DNA of 24,784 bases, taken from Lachnospiraceae bacterium. Lineage in GTDB: Bacteria > Bacillota_A > Clostridia > Lachnospirales > Lachnospiraceae. The position numbers and the translations under genes are program-made. Location: NCBI GenBank assembly GCA_017435025.1, contig JAFSFU010000298.1, forward strand, positions 1 through 24,784. The letters run 5' to 3'. The notes below the pieces were generated by a model. The model had not been told where the DNA came from. It made no database searches and saw only the letters and a program-made list of their open reading frames with translations. This document shows positions 1 to 6,844 of this stretch, in pieces; the first letter of the stretch is position 1, and every line of letters starts with the position of its first letter.

Positions 1-1407
1 AACAACCCGGAGACAGTTTCCACAGACTATACAACAGCTGACAAACTGTACTTCGAGCCGTTAACAACCGAAGATGTTATGAACATCATCGAGTTCGAGA
101 AACCGGACGGCGTTATCGCTTCCCTTGGCGGCCAGACAGCCATCAACCTGGCTCAGCCGCTTGCAGACCGTGGTGTTAAGATCATCGGTACAGACTGTGA
201 AGCGATCGACAGAGCAGAGGACAGAAATGCGTTTGAGAACCTCCTCAATGAGTTAGATATTCCGCGTGCAAAAGGCCGTGCAGTAACAAAGATTGAAGAT
301 GGTATCGAGGCAGCAGCAGAGATCGGTTATCCGGTACTTGTTCGTCCGTCCTTCGTACTTGGCGGTCGTGCAATGCAGATCGTTGCCAACGAAGAGCAGC
401 TTCGTCACTACTTAAGAACAGCCGTAGAGATCGATGAGGACAAGCCGGTTCTGGTTGATAAGTATATCGAGGGCCGTGAGGTCGAGATCGATGCGATCTG
501 CGATGGTCACAATGTATTTGTACCGGGTATTATGGAGCTGGTTGAGCGTACAGGCGTACACTCCGGTGACTCTGTATCTGTTTACCCGTCCTTCTCCATC
601 TCCAATAAGGTTAAGGGCATTATCCTTCAGTACGCAAAGAAACTGGGTCTTGGTATCGGCATCGTTGGTCTGTTCAACATCCAGTTCATCGTAGATAAAG
701 ATGATAACGTATATATCATCGAAGTTAACCCGCGTTCTTCCAGAACAGTACCGTTCCTTTCCAAGGCAACAGGATACTCTCTGGCAGATATCGCAACAGA
801 AGTTATCCTTGGTAAGACTCTGAAAGAGCAGGGTATCTTCGACATTTATCCGGAAGAGAAAGAACGCTGGTATGTTAAGGCACCGGTATTCTCCTTCAAC
901 AAGATCCGCGGCCTTGATGCATACCTGTCTCCGGAAATGAAGTCCACAGGTGAGGCGATCGGTTATGACCGTACTTTAAACCGTGCACTTTATAAGGCTC
1001 TGCAGGCATCCGGTATGCGCCTCCAGAACTATGGTACAATCCTGGCAACAATCGCAGATAAGGATAAAGAAGAGGCACTTCCGCTGATCCGCCGCTTCTA
1101 CCAGCTTGGCTTCAACATCGAGGCGACACATGGTACTGCACAGTTCCTGAAGTCCCACGGAATCCGTACACATGCAGTTGACAAGATCAGCAACGGCAGT
1201 GACGAGATCCCGAACGCACTTCGCCAGGGTTACATCTCCTACGTAATCAATACAAAGGATCCGGGCAGCTCCCACGAGGATGGTGCAGAAATCCGTAAGA
1301 TTGCAACCGAGCACAACGTAGCACTGTTCACAGCTCTCGATACTGTAAAAGTGCTTCTGGACGTACTCGAGGAGACAACACTTACAATTTCTACAATTGA
1401 TGCTTAA
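1..1407 (+). CDS. carB: Carbamoyl-phosphate synthase large subunit, C-terminal part (5' truncated by window edge)
   Basis: CarB makes carbamoyl phosphate from glutamine-derived ammonia, bicarbonate and two ATP, for pyrimidine and arginine synthesis, with the small subunit CarA. The reading frame is open from base 1 and begins inside the protein (NNPETVSTDY, typical of the start of the second synthetase half). About 468 residues are present, against about 1,060-1,070 for the whole family. Visible are the carbamate-forming ATP-grasp domain (VRPSFVLGGRAM near base 344; EVNPRSSRTVPF near base 722) and the C-terminal allosteric MGS-like domain (about bases 1030-1404, containing THGTAQFL). An ATG at 79 is internal and is not the start. 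Codon use is strongly biased (GTT/CTT/ATC/AAG-rich), as in highly expressed genes, and resembles that of the ABC-F gene at 5152. It is followed by a terminator, so this is the end of its operon. The identification is very secure. Confidence 0.97.
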   Translation, partial: NNPETVSTDYTTADKLYFEPLTTEDVMNIIEFEKPDGVIASLGGQTAINLAQPLADRGVKIIGTDCEAIDRAEDRNAFENLLNELDIPRAKGRAVTKIEDGIEAAAEIGYPVLVRPSFVLGGRAMQIVANEEQLRHYLRTAVEIDEDKPVLVDKYIEGREVEIDAICDGHNVFVPGIMELVERTGVHSGDSVSVYPSFSISNKVKGIILQYAKKLGLGIGIVGLFNIQFIVDKDDNVYIIEVNPRSSRTVPFLSKATGYSLADIATEVILGKTLKEQGIFDIYPEEKERWYVKAPVFSFNKIRGLDAYLSPEMKSTGEAIGYDRTLNRALYKALQASGMRLQNYGTILATIADKDKEEALPLIRRFYQLGFNIEATHGTAQFLKSHGIRTHAVDKISNGSDEIPNALRQGYISYVINTKDPGSSHEDGAEIRKIATEHNVALFTALDTVKVLLDVLEETTLTISTIDA

Positions 1408-1446
1408 TTAGATTCATAATTGAATAGATTACAGGTGACTTAGGAA

Positions 1447-1481
1447 GGCCGGAGTTGTTTATGCAGCTCCGGTCTTTTTTT
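1447..1481 (+). terminator. Rho-independent terminator of carB
   Basis: CCGGAGTTG pairs with CAGCTCCGG (one G-U), extended outward by one G-U and one G-C pair, and is followed by seven T. It lies 40 nt after the carB stop. It is a strong candidate seen directly in the sequence. Confidence 0.9.
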
Positions 1482-1554
1482 GACGTTTGGTTTGGTGCGT
1501 TGGCTTGCAGCTTTTGTTTAGGAGATTGGGCGTGGAAACCTGACAGATTTGCTG

Positions 1555-1747
1555 TATGCCCACATTGTGGGTGTAGAAAGAAAAATAGATTATATATGCC
1601 CATATTGTTGGGTATCAGAGTGCAAATTGAAGTGGTGGTACCCAAAGCACATTTTTGATTGGGTACTAGAACAAAAAAGGTGCTTCCATGCCCATACTAG
1701 TGGGCACCAGAGGAACCAATATTATATTCACGCCCACCAATCAGGCA
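1555..1747. repeat. Run of about five imperfect short palindromic repeats in the 493-bp carB-downstream gap
   Basis: The gap 1408-1900 has no convincing gene. After the carB terminator it holds five related hairpin units, starting near 1557, 1597, 1638, 1689 and 1731 (steps of 40, 41, 51 and 42 nt). The common core is TGCCCA, 3-6 variable bases, then TGGGYAY, often followed by AGA. Stems seen: CCCAC/GTGGG at 1559-1571; ATGCCCA/TGGGTAT at 1596-1615 with one G-U; GTACCCAA/TTGGGTAC, perfect over 8 bp, at 1638-1666 with a longer loop; TGCCCA/TGGGCA at 1689-1706; and a decayed GCC/GGC at 1732-1746. The spacers are A/T-rich and unrelated. Units differ too much for a CRISPR array. They look like degenerate copies of a small repeat family. 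The bases from 1748 to 1840 show only AT-rich sequence. Confidence 0.7.
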
Positions 1748-1840
1748 TAGTTTCATCAAGGCATAGAGATAATTGGTTTTGAAAATGGAGAAAAGTTATA
1801 ATAACGTAAGGGAAATGTTATATTTGCGGCAATAAAGCTG

Positions 1841-1849
1841 TGATATAAT
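1841..1849 (+). promoter_or_regulatory. Probable extended -10 promoter for the 1901 gene
   Basis: TGATATAAT is a perfect TATAAT (1844-1849) with the extended -10 TG one base upstream. No good -35 is present at 17 nt, which fits an extended -10 promoter. A second TATAAT at 1797-1802 has a poor TTGGTT -35 18 nt upstream and could be an alternative. Confidence 0.5.
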
Positions 1850-1900
1850 GGAATAAACTGAAAATAGTGGGCGATTATTTGCTTAAAGGGGTATGTATCT

Positions 1901-2323
1901 ATGAAAAAAATGAAACGAGTGATTAGAGAAAATATCATAGCCCCATATAGTCTGCATGATATGAATGTGATGGAATTTGAGGTTCATGAAAATAACATGG
2001 TTATGAAGACCCAGTCCGGAATTATTCGAACGGAAGGATTGTCAGCTCAGGTGGACGGTTATGTGGAGTTTCATGATGTCGACTGGGATTTTTGCTACAT
2101 ATATCTGCTGGAGCATAATGGAAATGTCGGAAGATTTTGTGGAGAGAAGATGATGCTAAGGGATTTTATCGTTCAGTACCCGATGTTCGGATTTTCGATC
2201 ATGGACGAAGTCTATGGATATAACCAGACGAAATATATGGGTTATCTGACAGTAAAAAGAAAGACTTGGGAATGCATTGTGGAGATTTATCACTTGGGCG
2301 ATATGATTTTTGTAGAAGTGTAA
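1901..2323 (+). CDS. Conserved hypothetical protein, 140 aa
   Basis: I do not assign a function. The product is soluble, 140 residues, with no signal peptide or membrane segment. It is rich in aromatic and acidic residues and looks mostly beta-stranded; its centre reads as alternating strands (QVDGYVEFHDVDWDFCYIYL, about residues 50-69), and it ends in a strand-like IVEIYHLGDMIFVEV. AAAGGGG at 1885-1891 sits 9 nt before the ATG, which supports the start; the ATG nine bases further in is the only nearby alternative. It is the first gene of the 1901-4960 cluster and is followed after 16 nt by the SHOCT protein, so the two are probably co-transcribed. I recall similar stand-alone proteins in clostridia but cannot name a family. 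Confidence 0.8.
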   Translation: MKKMKRVIRENIIAPYSLHDMNVMEFEVHENNMVMKTQSGIIRTEGLSAQVDGYVEFHDVDWDFCYIYLLEHNGNVGRFCGEKMMLRDFIVQYPMFGFSIMDEVYGYNQTKYMGYLTVKRKTWECIVEIYHLGDMIFVEV

Positions 2324-2339
2324 TGTTAGGAGGGAAAGG

Positions 2340-2747
2340 ATGTCAAAGAAAATTAAAGTTAGACCGGGGAAGACTCAGTCCAAGGCTGGATTTATAGTTG
2401 GTATCATGTTCTGCCTGATTGGAATATTTGTGGCAATTCCGATGGCGGGGTTATTTGGTGTGTTGTGGACGGGAGTGGCAGTTTGGATTACCTATTCCCA
2501 CTATCGAAATGGTTTTACAGATAAGCCGATCAGCAACCGAGTGATTGAAATTGAGGATGACGGCAGTTCTGCGACCGTGAGAACGGGAGCGTTTGATGAT
2601 TTTCGTACATCCCACGATGTGCATATGGAAACAGACAGCGGGGATATTGAGGGCAGATTGCGACAGCTGCAGAGTTTGTATCAGCAGGAGCTGATTACGC
2701 GAGAAGAGTATGAAAATAAACGACAGGAAATTTTAGGTAGATTATAA
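2340..2747 (+). CDS. Two-TM membrane protein with C-terminal SHOCT domain
   Basis: The 135-residue protein has a basic N-terminus (residues 1-15), two hydrophobic helices at about 17-34 and 36-54, a short polar middle part, and a SHOCT-type helical hairpin at about 103-133 (IEGRLRQLQSLYQQELIT followed by REEYENKRQEIL). SHOCT motifs are short helical oligomerisation modules found at protein ends, and the molecular role is usually unknown. The membrane topology suggests a small inner-membrane protein with its long tail in the cytoplasm. AGGAGG at 2328-2333 gives a good start. The gene follows the 140-aa hypothetical by 16 nt and precedes the MBL-fold hydrolase by 32 nt, so an operon is likely. 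Function cannot be inferred further. Confidence 0.85.
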   Translation: MSKKIKVRPGKTQSKAGFIVGIMFCLIGIFVAIPMAGLFGVLWTGVAVWITYSHYRNGFTDKPISNRVIEIEDDGSSATVRTGAFDDFRTSHDVHMETDSGDIEGRLRQLQSLYQQELITREEYENKRQEILGRL

Positions 2748-2779
2748 TGATGGAATGAAGTCTCAAAGGAGGAAGCAAT

Positions 2780-3466
2780 ATGAGCGAGATTATCCAGATG
2801 CGTGAAGATACATGGAGAATTGAGGACAATGGAGTAAGATTTTTTGTTTTGACCGGCAAAGAGCGAGCGCTCATGATCGACAGCGGTATGAATACGCCAA
2901 ACGCGAAGGAAATTGCGGAGAGTATCACAGATCTGCCGCTCATGCTTTTGAATACTCACGTGGATATCGACCATATCTCTGGAAATGCATCCTTCGATAC
3001 GGTTATGATGGGTATGATGGAAGAGGAGTTATATCGCTCCAAAGGTGGGGAGAATGCAGTGATTCCGTTAAGACATGGGGACGTCATTGATTTGGGTGAA
3101 CGTCCGCTGAGAATTGTGGATCTTCCGGGACACACTCCAGGAAGTATTGCGATTCTTGATGAGAAGTATCGCGTGCTGTTTAGCGGTGATTCCATTCAGG
3201 CGGGAAGAATCTATATGTTCGGAGCACATCGAAATATGAAGAGATATATTGAGAGTATGGTTGAAATGAAGTACCATATCGATGAGTTCGATGAAATTTA
3301 CCCGTCTCATAGCGAAATCCCGGTGAAACCGGATTGCATTCCGAAGTTAGTCGAGGCGGCAAAGCAGATTTTAGCAGGGCAGGCGGAAGGAACCGAGGTA
3401 GAAGTCCATGGAAAACCGGTAATGTTGTATCAGTTTGAGGTGGCAGGTTTTTTGTACGAAAGGTAA
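2780..3466 (+). CDS. MBL-fold metallo-hydrolase
   Basis: This is a 228-residue single-domain metallo-beta-lactamase-fold hydrolase, probably cytoplasmic and binding two metals. Motifs in order: NTHVDIDHISGN at about 58-69, PGHTPGS with His118, SGDS with Asp137, and PSHSE with His177. The usual HxHxDH motif reads H60-x-D62-x-D64-H65, so the second histidine is aspartate. Asp can still bind metal, and some MBL subfamilies carry such a change. The substrate is unknown; relatives include glyoxalase II-like and lactonase-like enzymes, and a resistance role is not suggested. AAGGAGG at 2766-2772 supports the ATG. It is followed by the YhfC-type protease after 39 nt and is probably co-transcribed with it. 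Confidence 0.9.
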   Translation: MSEIIQMREDTWRIEDNGVRFFVLTGKERALMIDSGMNTPNAKEIAESITDLPLMLLNTHVDIDHISGNASFDTVMMGMMEEELYRSKGGENAVIPLRHGDVIDLGERPLRIVDLPGHTPGSIAILDEKYRVLFSGDSIQAGRIYMFGAHRNMKRYIESMVEMKYHIDEFDEIYPSHSEIPVKPDCIPKLVEAAKQILAGQAEGTEVEVHGKPVMLYQFEVAGFLYER

Positions 3467-3491
3467 GAATTTGAGATTAAACCATCAAAAT

Positions 3492-3499
3492 AAAGGAGG
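3492..3499 (+). promoter_or_regulatory. Ribosome binding site that fixes the start of the YhfC-type gene at 3506
   Basis: AAAGGAGG touches an ATG at 3500, leaving no spacer for that codon. The in-frame ATG at 3506 has a normal 6-nt spacer, so 3506 is the likely start. Confidence 0.8.
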
Positions 3500-3505
3500 A
3501 TGTGC

Positions 3506-4306
3506 ATGGTTTCCATTATGACGATTGTCGCTTGCGTGATCACGCTGCTGATCAGTTTGGTGCTGCCGGTGGCGGTTATGATCGGGTTTGCGGTAAAAAG
3601 TAAAAGACAAGGAATTTTTTCAGCCTGGCTGCTGGGCGCCGCTGGTTTCTTTGTAACACAGATGCTGATTCGACTGCCCATTCTGACGGTGCTTCAAAGC
3701 CGGAGCTGGTTCATGGACTTTGCACAGAACCATCTGTTTATCTATGCCTTTGGTCTTGCTTTTACTGCCGGACTCTTTGAACTGACAGGACGGTTTTTGG
3801 TGGCGAAGATTATGGAGAAAAAGCTGACCTGGAAGAGATCTCTGGCAGCAGGACTGGGCCACGGAGGCATCGAGGCGATGCTGCTCATTGGTATGACTTA
3901 TGTAAACAATCTGATCTATATTATCATGATCAACAGCGGCCAGTTTGACACGATGATCGCCCAGGCTGCAGGAGCGGGAGCGGATGTGAGCCAGTTAGAA
4001 TTGATCCGAACACAGTTGGTTGGCACGGCACCGGGAATGTTCCTGCTGGCAGGTTTTGAGCGTTTGCTGGCGATGACCGGTCATGCGGCCATGAGTGTTC
4101 TTGTCTGCTATGGAGTGGCGCATAGGAAAGTGGGTAGTTGTGTCTTGTTGTGCCTGGGGATTCATACGCTGATGGATCTGACGGCAGGTATTTCCATGGT
4201 ACTGCCTCAAAATATTGCGTATCCAATTATTTATGCAATCTTGGTCGTTATGGCTGTGGTGTCTGTGGTGATTCTGAGGAATCTTCGTGGTCGTTGGAAA
4301 AATTAG
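3506..4306 (+). CDS. YhfC-family intramembrane glutamic-type protease-like protein
   Basis: This is a 266-residue polytopic membrane protein with about seven or eight hydrophobic segments (for example 5-30, 37-61, 75-95, 122-142, 175-200, 211-230, 236-258). It carries the YhfC family signature: FELTGR with Glu92, GHGGIE with His119 and Glu123, FER at 184-186, GH at 192-193, and H220xxxD224. These intramembrane Glu/His residues resemble those of CPBP/Rce1-type proteases, where they bind the catalytic water. The true substrate in bacteria is not established. The start at 3506 is chosen from the ribosome binding site. It lies downstream of the MBL hydrolase and 66 nt before the HTH gene. The family is secure; proteolytic activity is inferred. 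Confidence 0.85.
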   Translation: MVSIMTIVACVITLLISLVLPVAVMIGFAVKSKRQGIFSAWLLGAAGFFVTQMLIRLPILTVLQSRSWFMDFAQNHLFIYAFGLAFTAGLFELTGRFLVAKIMEKKLTWKRSLAAGLGHGGIEAMLLIGMTYVNNLIYIIMINSGQFDTMIAQAAGAGADVSQLELIRTQLVGTAPGMFLLAGFERLLAMTGHAAMSVLVCYGVAHRKVGSCVLLCLGIHTLMDLTAGISMVLPQNIAYPIIYAILVVMAVVSVVILRNLRGRWKN

Positions 4307-4359
4307 CTCTACTTTCCGTAGGTAGTAAAAACAACCTCTTGCGATTATGATGTTGGCAT

Positions 4360-4368
4360 GGAGGTGAT
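4360..4368 (+). promoter_or_regulatory. Full-length Shine-Dalgarno fixing the HTH gene start at 4373
   Basis: GGAGGTGAT is a nine-base match to the 16S rRNA 3' end, placed 4 nt before ATG 4373. The in-frame ATG at 4358 overlaps this site and would lack its own, so 4373 is the start. Confidence 0.85.
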
Positions 4369-4372
4369 AAAC

Positions 4373-4960
4373 ATGAATCCGTATGTAACAGGTGCAGTGA
4401 TCAAAGAACTGCGTGAGAAACACCATATGACACAGGCGGAACTGGCAGAAATACTATGTGTGTCCGATAAGACGGTTTCAAAATGGGAGACTGCGAAGGG
4501 ATACCCGGATATTTCCTTGTTGGAGCCGGTTGCTAAGGTGTTTGGAGTTTCAATCGCGGAATTAATTTCTGGAAATGCCATCAGCAATGTAAATGTGTCG
4601 GCGAATATGCTGCGGTCAAAGTTTTATGTATGTCCTATTTGCGGAAATATCATACACAGCATGGGCGAGGCTGCCATTCATTGTCATGGGATATTGCTTT
4701 CGCCGTGTCAGGAAGAGGAAACCGATGAAAATCACCATTTTTATATTGAACGGGTGGAAGATGAATATTATGTCCGTGTCGAACATGACATGACGAAGCA
4801 GCATTATATTTCCTTTATTGCAGCACTGTCATCCGATAAGATCCAGATGGTGAAGCTGTATCCGGAGGGAAATGCGGAGGCGAGATTTCAGATCAGAGGA
4901 GTAAGGAAGTTTTATTTCTATTGTAACAGAGATGGATTGTTTTCTTGGGGTATTTTGTAA
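4373..4960 (+). CDS. XRE-family HTH protein fused to a desulfoferrodoxin/superoxide-reductase-like domain
   Basis: The 195-residue protein has an N-terminal XRE/Cro-C1 helix-turn-helix (about 6-65; MTQAELAEIL then VSDKTVSKWE) and a C-terminal domain (about 83-192) resembling superoxide reductase. A rubredoxin-like site reads C87-P-I-C90 with C104-H105, where desulfoferrodoxin has a Cys-Cys pair. The iron-site positions are H121/H122, H138 and H144 (EHDMTKQHYISFIA), C184 and D187 in CNRDG. In superoxide reductases the last is CNxHG, so the fifth ligand here is Asp. This suggests a DNA-binding sensor of metal, oxygen or superoxide rather than an efficient enzyme, which is inference. Many Lachnospiraceae carry such fusions as far as I recall. 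The gene ends the 1901-4960 cluster and may control it or itself. Confidence 0.88.
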   Translation: MNPYVTGAVIKELREKHHMTQAELAEILCVSDKTVSKWETAKGYPDISLLEPVAKVFGVSIAELISGNAISNVNVSANMLRSKFYVCPICGNIIHSMGEAAIHCHGILLSPCQEEETDENHHFYIERVEDEYYVRVEHDMTKQHYISFIAALSSDKIQMVKLYPEGNAEARFQIRGVRKFYFYCNRDGLFSWGIL

Positions 4961-4998
4961 GAATCGCAGGTTCTAAATAAAAAACTTTCGAAAAAACC

Positions 4999-5027
4999 TT
5001 GCAAAATCAAGGATTTCCGACTAGAAT
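4999..5027 (+). promoter_or_regulatory. Candidate promoter of the ABC-F gene leader
   Basis: TTGCAA (4999-5004), a 17-nt spacer, then TAGAAT (5022-5027) forms a good sigma-A match. Transcription would begin near 5034, just upstream of the hairpin at 5040, leaving a leader of about 118 nt before the ABC-F start. Confidence 0.5.
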
Positions 5028-5039
5028 AAGAACGTAACT

Positions 5040-5068
5040 AAGAGGGAGCAGCATATGCCCCCTTTTTT
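5040..5068 (+). terminator. Terminator-like hairpin between the HTH and ABC-F genes
   Basis: GGGAGC pairs with GCCCCC (one A-C mismatch), extended by A/G against T, with the loop AGCATAT and six T at the end. It may end the HTH transcript. If the promoter at 4999-5027 is real, it instead sits at the very start of the ABC-F leader as an attenuator-like element. Bases 5069-5130 show no clear second promoter, only a GGCCGGCC palindrome at 5104-5111. Confidence 0.65.
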
Positions 5069-5151
5069 GCGGCGTTTAGAATTTGGTAACGTAAACATTT
5101 ACAGGCCGGCCGGTTTGGCGCGGCGGATACACAAAAAGGAGATTTCAAAGA

Positions 5152-6789
5152 ATGATCAGTGCTAATGGTGTAACACTTCGTGTGGGCAAAAAAGCATTAT
5201 TTGAAGATGTAAACATCAAGTTTACAGAAGGTAACTGTTATGGACTTATTGGTGCCAACGGTGCCGGAAAATCTACATTTTTAAAAATCCTGTCCGGACA
5301 GCTGGAACCGACAAACGGTGATATCGTGATCACACCGGGCGAGCGTCTGTCCTTCTTACAGCAGGACCACTTCAAGTACGACGAATACCCGGTACTTGAT
5401 ACAGTTATTATGGGTAACCAGCGTCTTTACGATATTATGAAAGAAAAAGACGCAATCTATATGAAAGAGGAGTTCACTGATGAGGACGGTATCAGAGCCG
5501 CTGAGTTAGAAGGTGAATTCGCAACTATGAACGGTTGGGAAGCAGAGTCTGACGCGGAGAACCTGTTAAACGGTCTTGGCGTTGAGACAGAGCACCACTA
5601 CAAATTAGTAAAGGATCTGACAGGTCCGCAGAAGGTCAAGGTTCTTCTTGCACAGGCGTTATTCGGTAACCCGGATATCCTGCTCCTCGACGAGCCGACC
5701 AACCATCTTGACCTTGATGCGATCGCATGGTTAGAGGAGTTCTTAATTAACTTTGAGAACACAGTTATTGTAGTATCCCATGACCGTTACTTCTTAAATA
5801 AAGTATGTACACACATTGCGGATATCGACTATGGCAAGATTCAGCTTTACGCTGGTAACTACGACTTCTGGTACGAGTCCAGCCAGCTTATGATCAAGCA
5901 GATGAAGGAAGCAAACAGAAAGAAAGAGGAGAAGATCAAAGAGTTACAGGAGTTCATCCAGAGATTCTCCGCCAACGCTTCCAAGTCCAAGCAGGCAACT
6001 TCCAGAAAACGTGCTCTTGAGAAGATCGAGCTTGACGAGATCAAACCGTCCAGCAGAAAATATCCGTACATCGACTTCCGCCCGTTCCGCGAGATCGGTA
6101 ACGAAGTTCTTACCGTTGAAGGTCTTACAAAGACCATCGACGGCGTAAAGGTTCTCGACAACATTTCCTTCATCCTGAACCGTGAGGATAAGGTTGCTCT
6201 CGTTGGACCGAATGAGCTTGCAAAGACAACTCTGTTCAAGATCCTCTCCGGTGAGATGGAGCCGGATTCCGGTTCCTACAAGTGGGGTCTTACAACTACT
6301 CAGGCTTACTTCCCGAAGGACAACAGCCATGAGTTCGCAAGCGATGACATCATCGTAGACTGGCTGACACAGTACTCTCCGGAGAAGGACGTAACATACG
6401 TTCGTGGTTTCCTTGGAAGAATGCTGTTTGCCGGCGAAGACGGTGTGAAGAAGGTTAAAGTTCTCTCCGGTGGTGAGCGTGTTCGCTGCATGCTTTCCAA
6501 GATGATGATCTCCGGTGCAAACGTTCTCATGTTCGATGAGCCGACAGACCACCTTGACATGGAGTCCATCACAGCCCTCAACAATGGTATGAAGAAGTTC
6601 CCGGGCGTTATGATCTTCTCCTCCCGTGACCACCAGGTTGTAGAGACAACTGCAAACCGTATCATGGAGATCATCAACGGCAAGCTGGTTGATAAGATCA
6701 CAACATACGACGAATACCTGGCTAGCGATGAAATGGCTAGAAAGAGATTCACATATACAGTTACTGAGCTTCAGGCAAACGATAACTAA
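5152..6789 (+). CDS. ABC-F family ATPase (YkpA/YbiT-like), two nucleotide-binding domains
   Basis: This 545-residue cytoplasmic protein has two ABC domains and no membrane segments, the hallmark of ABC-F factors that act on the ribosome. Domain 1 has Walker A GANGAGKS (34-41), the weak signature LTGPQK (156-161), Walker B LLLDEPTNHLD (177-187) and switch His210. A charged helical linker (about 245-300) follows. Domain 2 has an altered Walker A GPNELAKT (352-359), the normal signature LSGGE (438-442), Walker B with DEPTDHLD (462-469), and Arg492 where the switch His is expected. The degenerate signature 1 and Walker A 2 are, to my memory, common in this subfamily. Codon use is strongly biased, so high expression is likely. 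AAGGAG near 5136-5141 precedes the ATG. Whether it gives antibiotic protection or is a housekeeping translation factor cannot be told from sequence; the latter is more likely. Confidence 0.93.
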   Translation: MISANGVTLRVGKKALFEDVNIKFTEGNCYGLIGANGAGKSTFLKILSGQLEPTNGDIVITPGERLSFLQQDHFKYDEYPVLDTVIMGNQRLYDIMKEKDAIYMKEEFTDEDGIRAAELEGEFATMNGWEAESDAENLLNGLGVETEHHYKLVKDLTGPQKVKVLLAQALFGNPDILLLDEPTNHLDLDAIAWLEEFLINFENTVIVVSHDRYFLNKVCTHIADIDYGKIQLYAGNYDFWYESSQLMIKQMKEANRKKEEKIKELQEFIQRFSANASKSKQATSRKRALEKIELDEIKPSSRKYPYIDFRPFREIGNEVLTVEGLTKTIDGVKVLDNISFILNREDKVALVGPNELAKTTLFKILSGEMEPDSGSYKWGLTTTQAYFPKDNSHEFASDDIIVDWLTQYSPEKDVTYVRGFLGRMLFAGEDGVKKVKVLSGGERVRCMLSKMMISGANVLMFDEPTDHLDMESITALNNGMKKFPGVMIFSSRDHQVVETTANRIMEIINGKLVDKITTYDEYLASDEMARKRFTYTVTELQANDN

Positions 6790-6793
6790 TAAG

Positions 6794-6843
6794 AAAAGCT
6801 GCTCTGCAGGTCATGATGACATGGCTTGCAAGGCAGCTTTTTT
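6794..6843. terminator. Long bidirectional terminator between ABC-F and the histidine kinase
   Basis: AAAAGCTGC pairs with GCAGCTTTT, and an inner arm TGCAGGTCATG pairs fully with CATGGCTTGCA using two G-U pairs, loop ATGA. A run of T follows on the plus strand, and the A run on the left gives T on the minus strand. It sits between two convergent stop codons (6789 and 6845) and can end both transcripts. Confidence 0.92.
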
Positions 6844-6844
6844 G

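Noticed and set aside
1555..1747. CRISPR array
   Set aside because: Repeat units differ from one another, stems vary in length, spacers are uneven (about 15-25 nt), and no cas genes are present.
1455..1782. Two overlapping open frames (1455-1658 and 1549-1782) after carB
   Set aside because: Their codons run through the carB terminator or the palindromic repeats, they have no ribosome binding site, and their cysteine/histidine-rich pattern comes from the repeat units in translation.
5104..5111. GGCCGGCC palindrome in the ABC-F leader as an operator
   Set aside because: It is a single 8-bp palindrome without flanking symmetry or a second copy; it could be chance in a local GC-rich patch.
1408..5151. 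Mobile or phage-derived island between carB and ABC-F
   Set aside because: Codon bias is weaker here, but there is no integrase, transposase, attachment-site repeat or tRNA, so lower expression explains the difference as well as transfer would.
5944..6633. 229-residue open frame on the minus strand opposite the ABC-F gene
   Set aside because: It is antisense to a strongly codon-biased gene with clear ABC motifs; such biased genes often leave long open antisense frames. No ribosome binding site or recognisable domain is seen.
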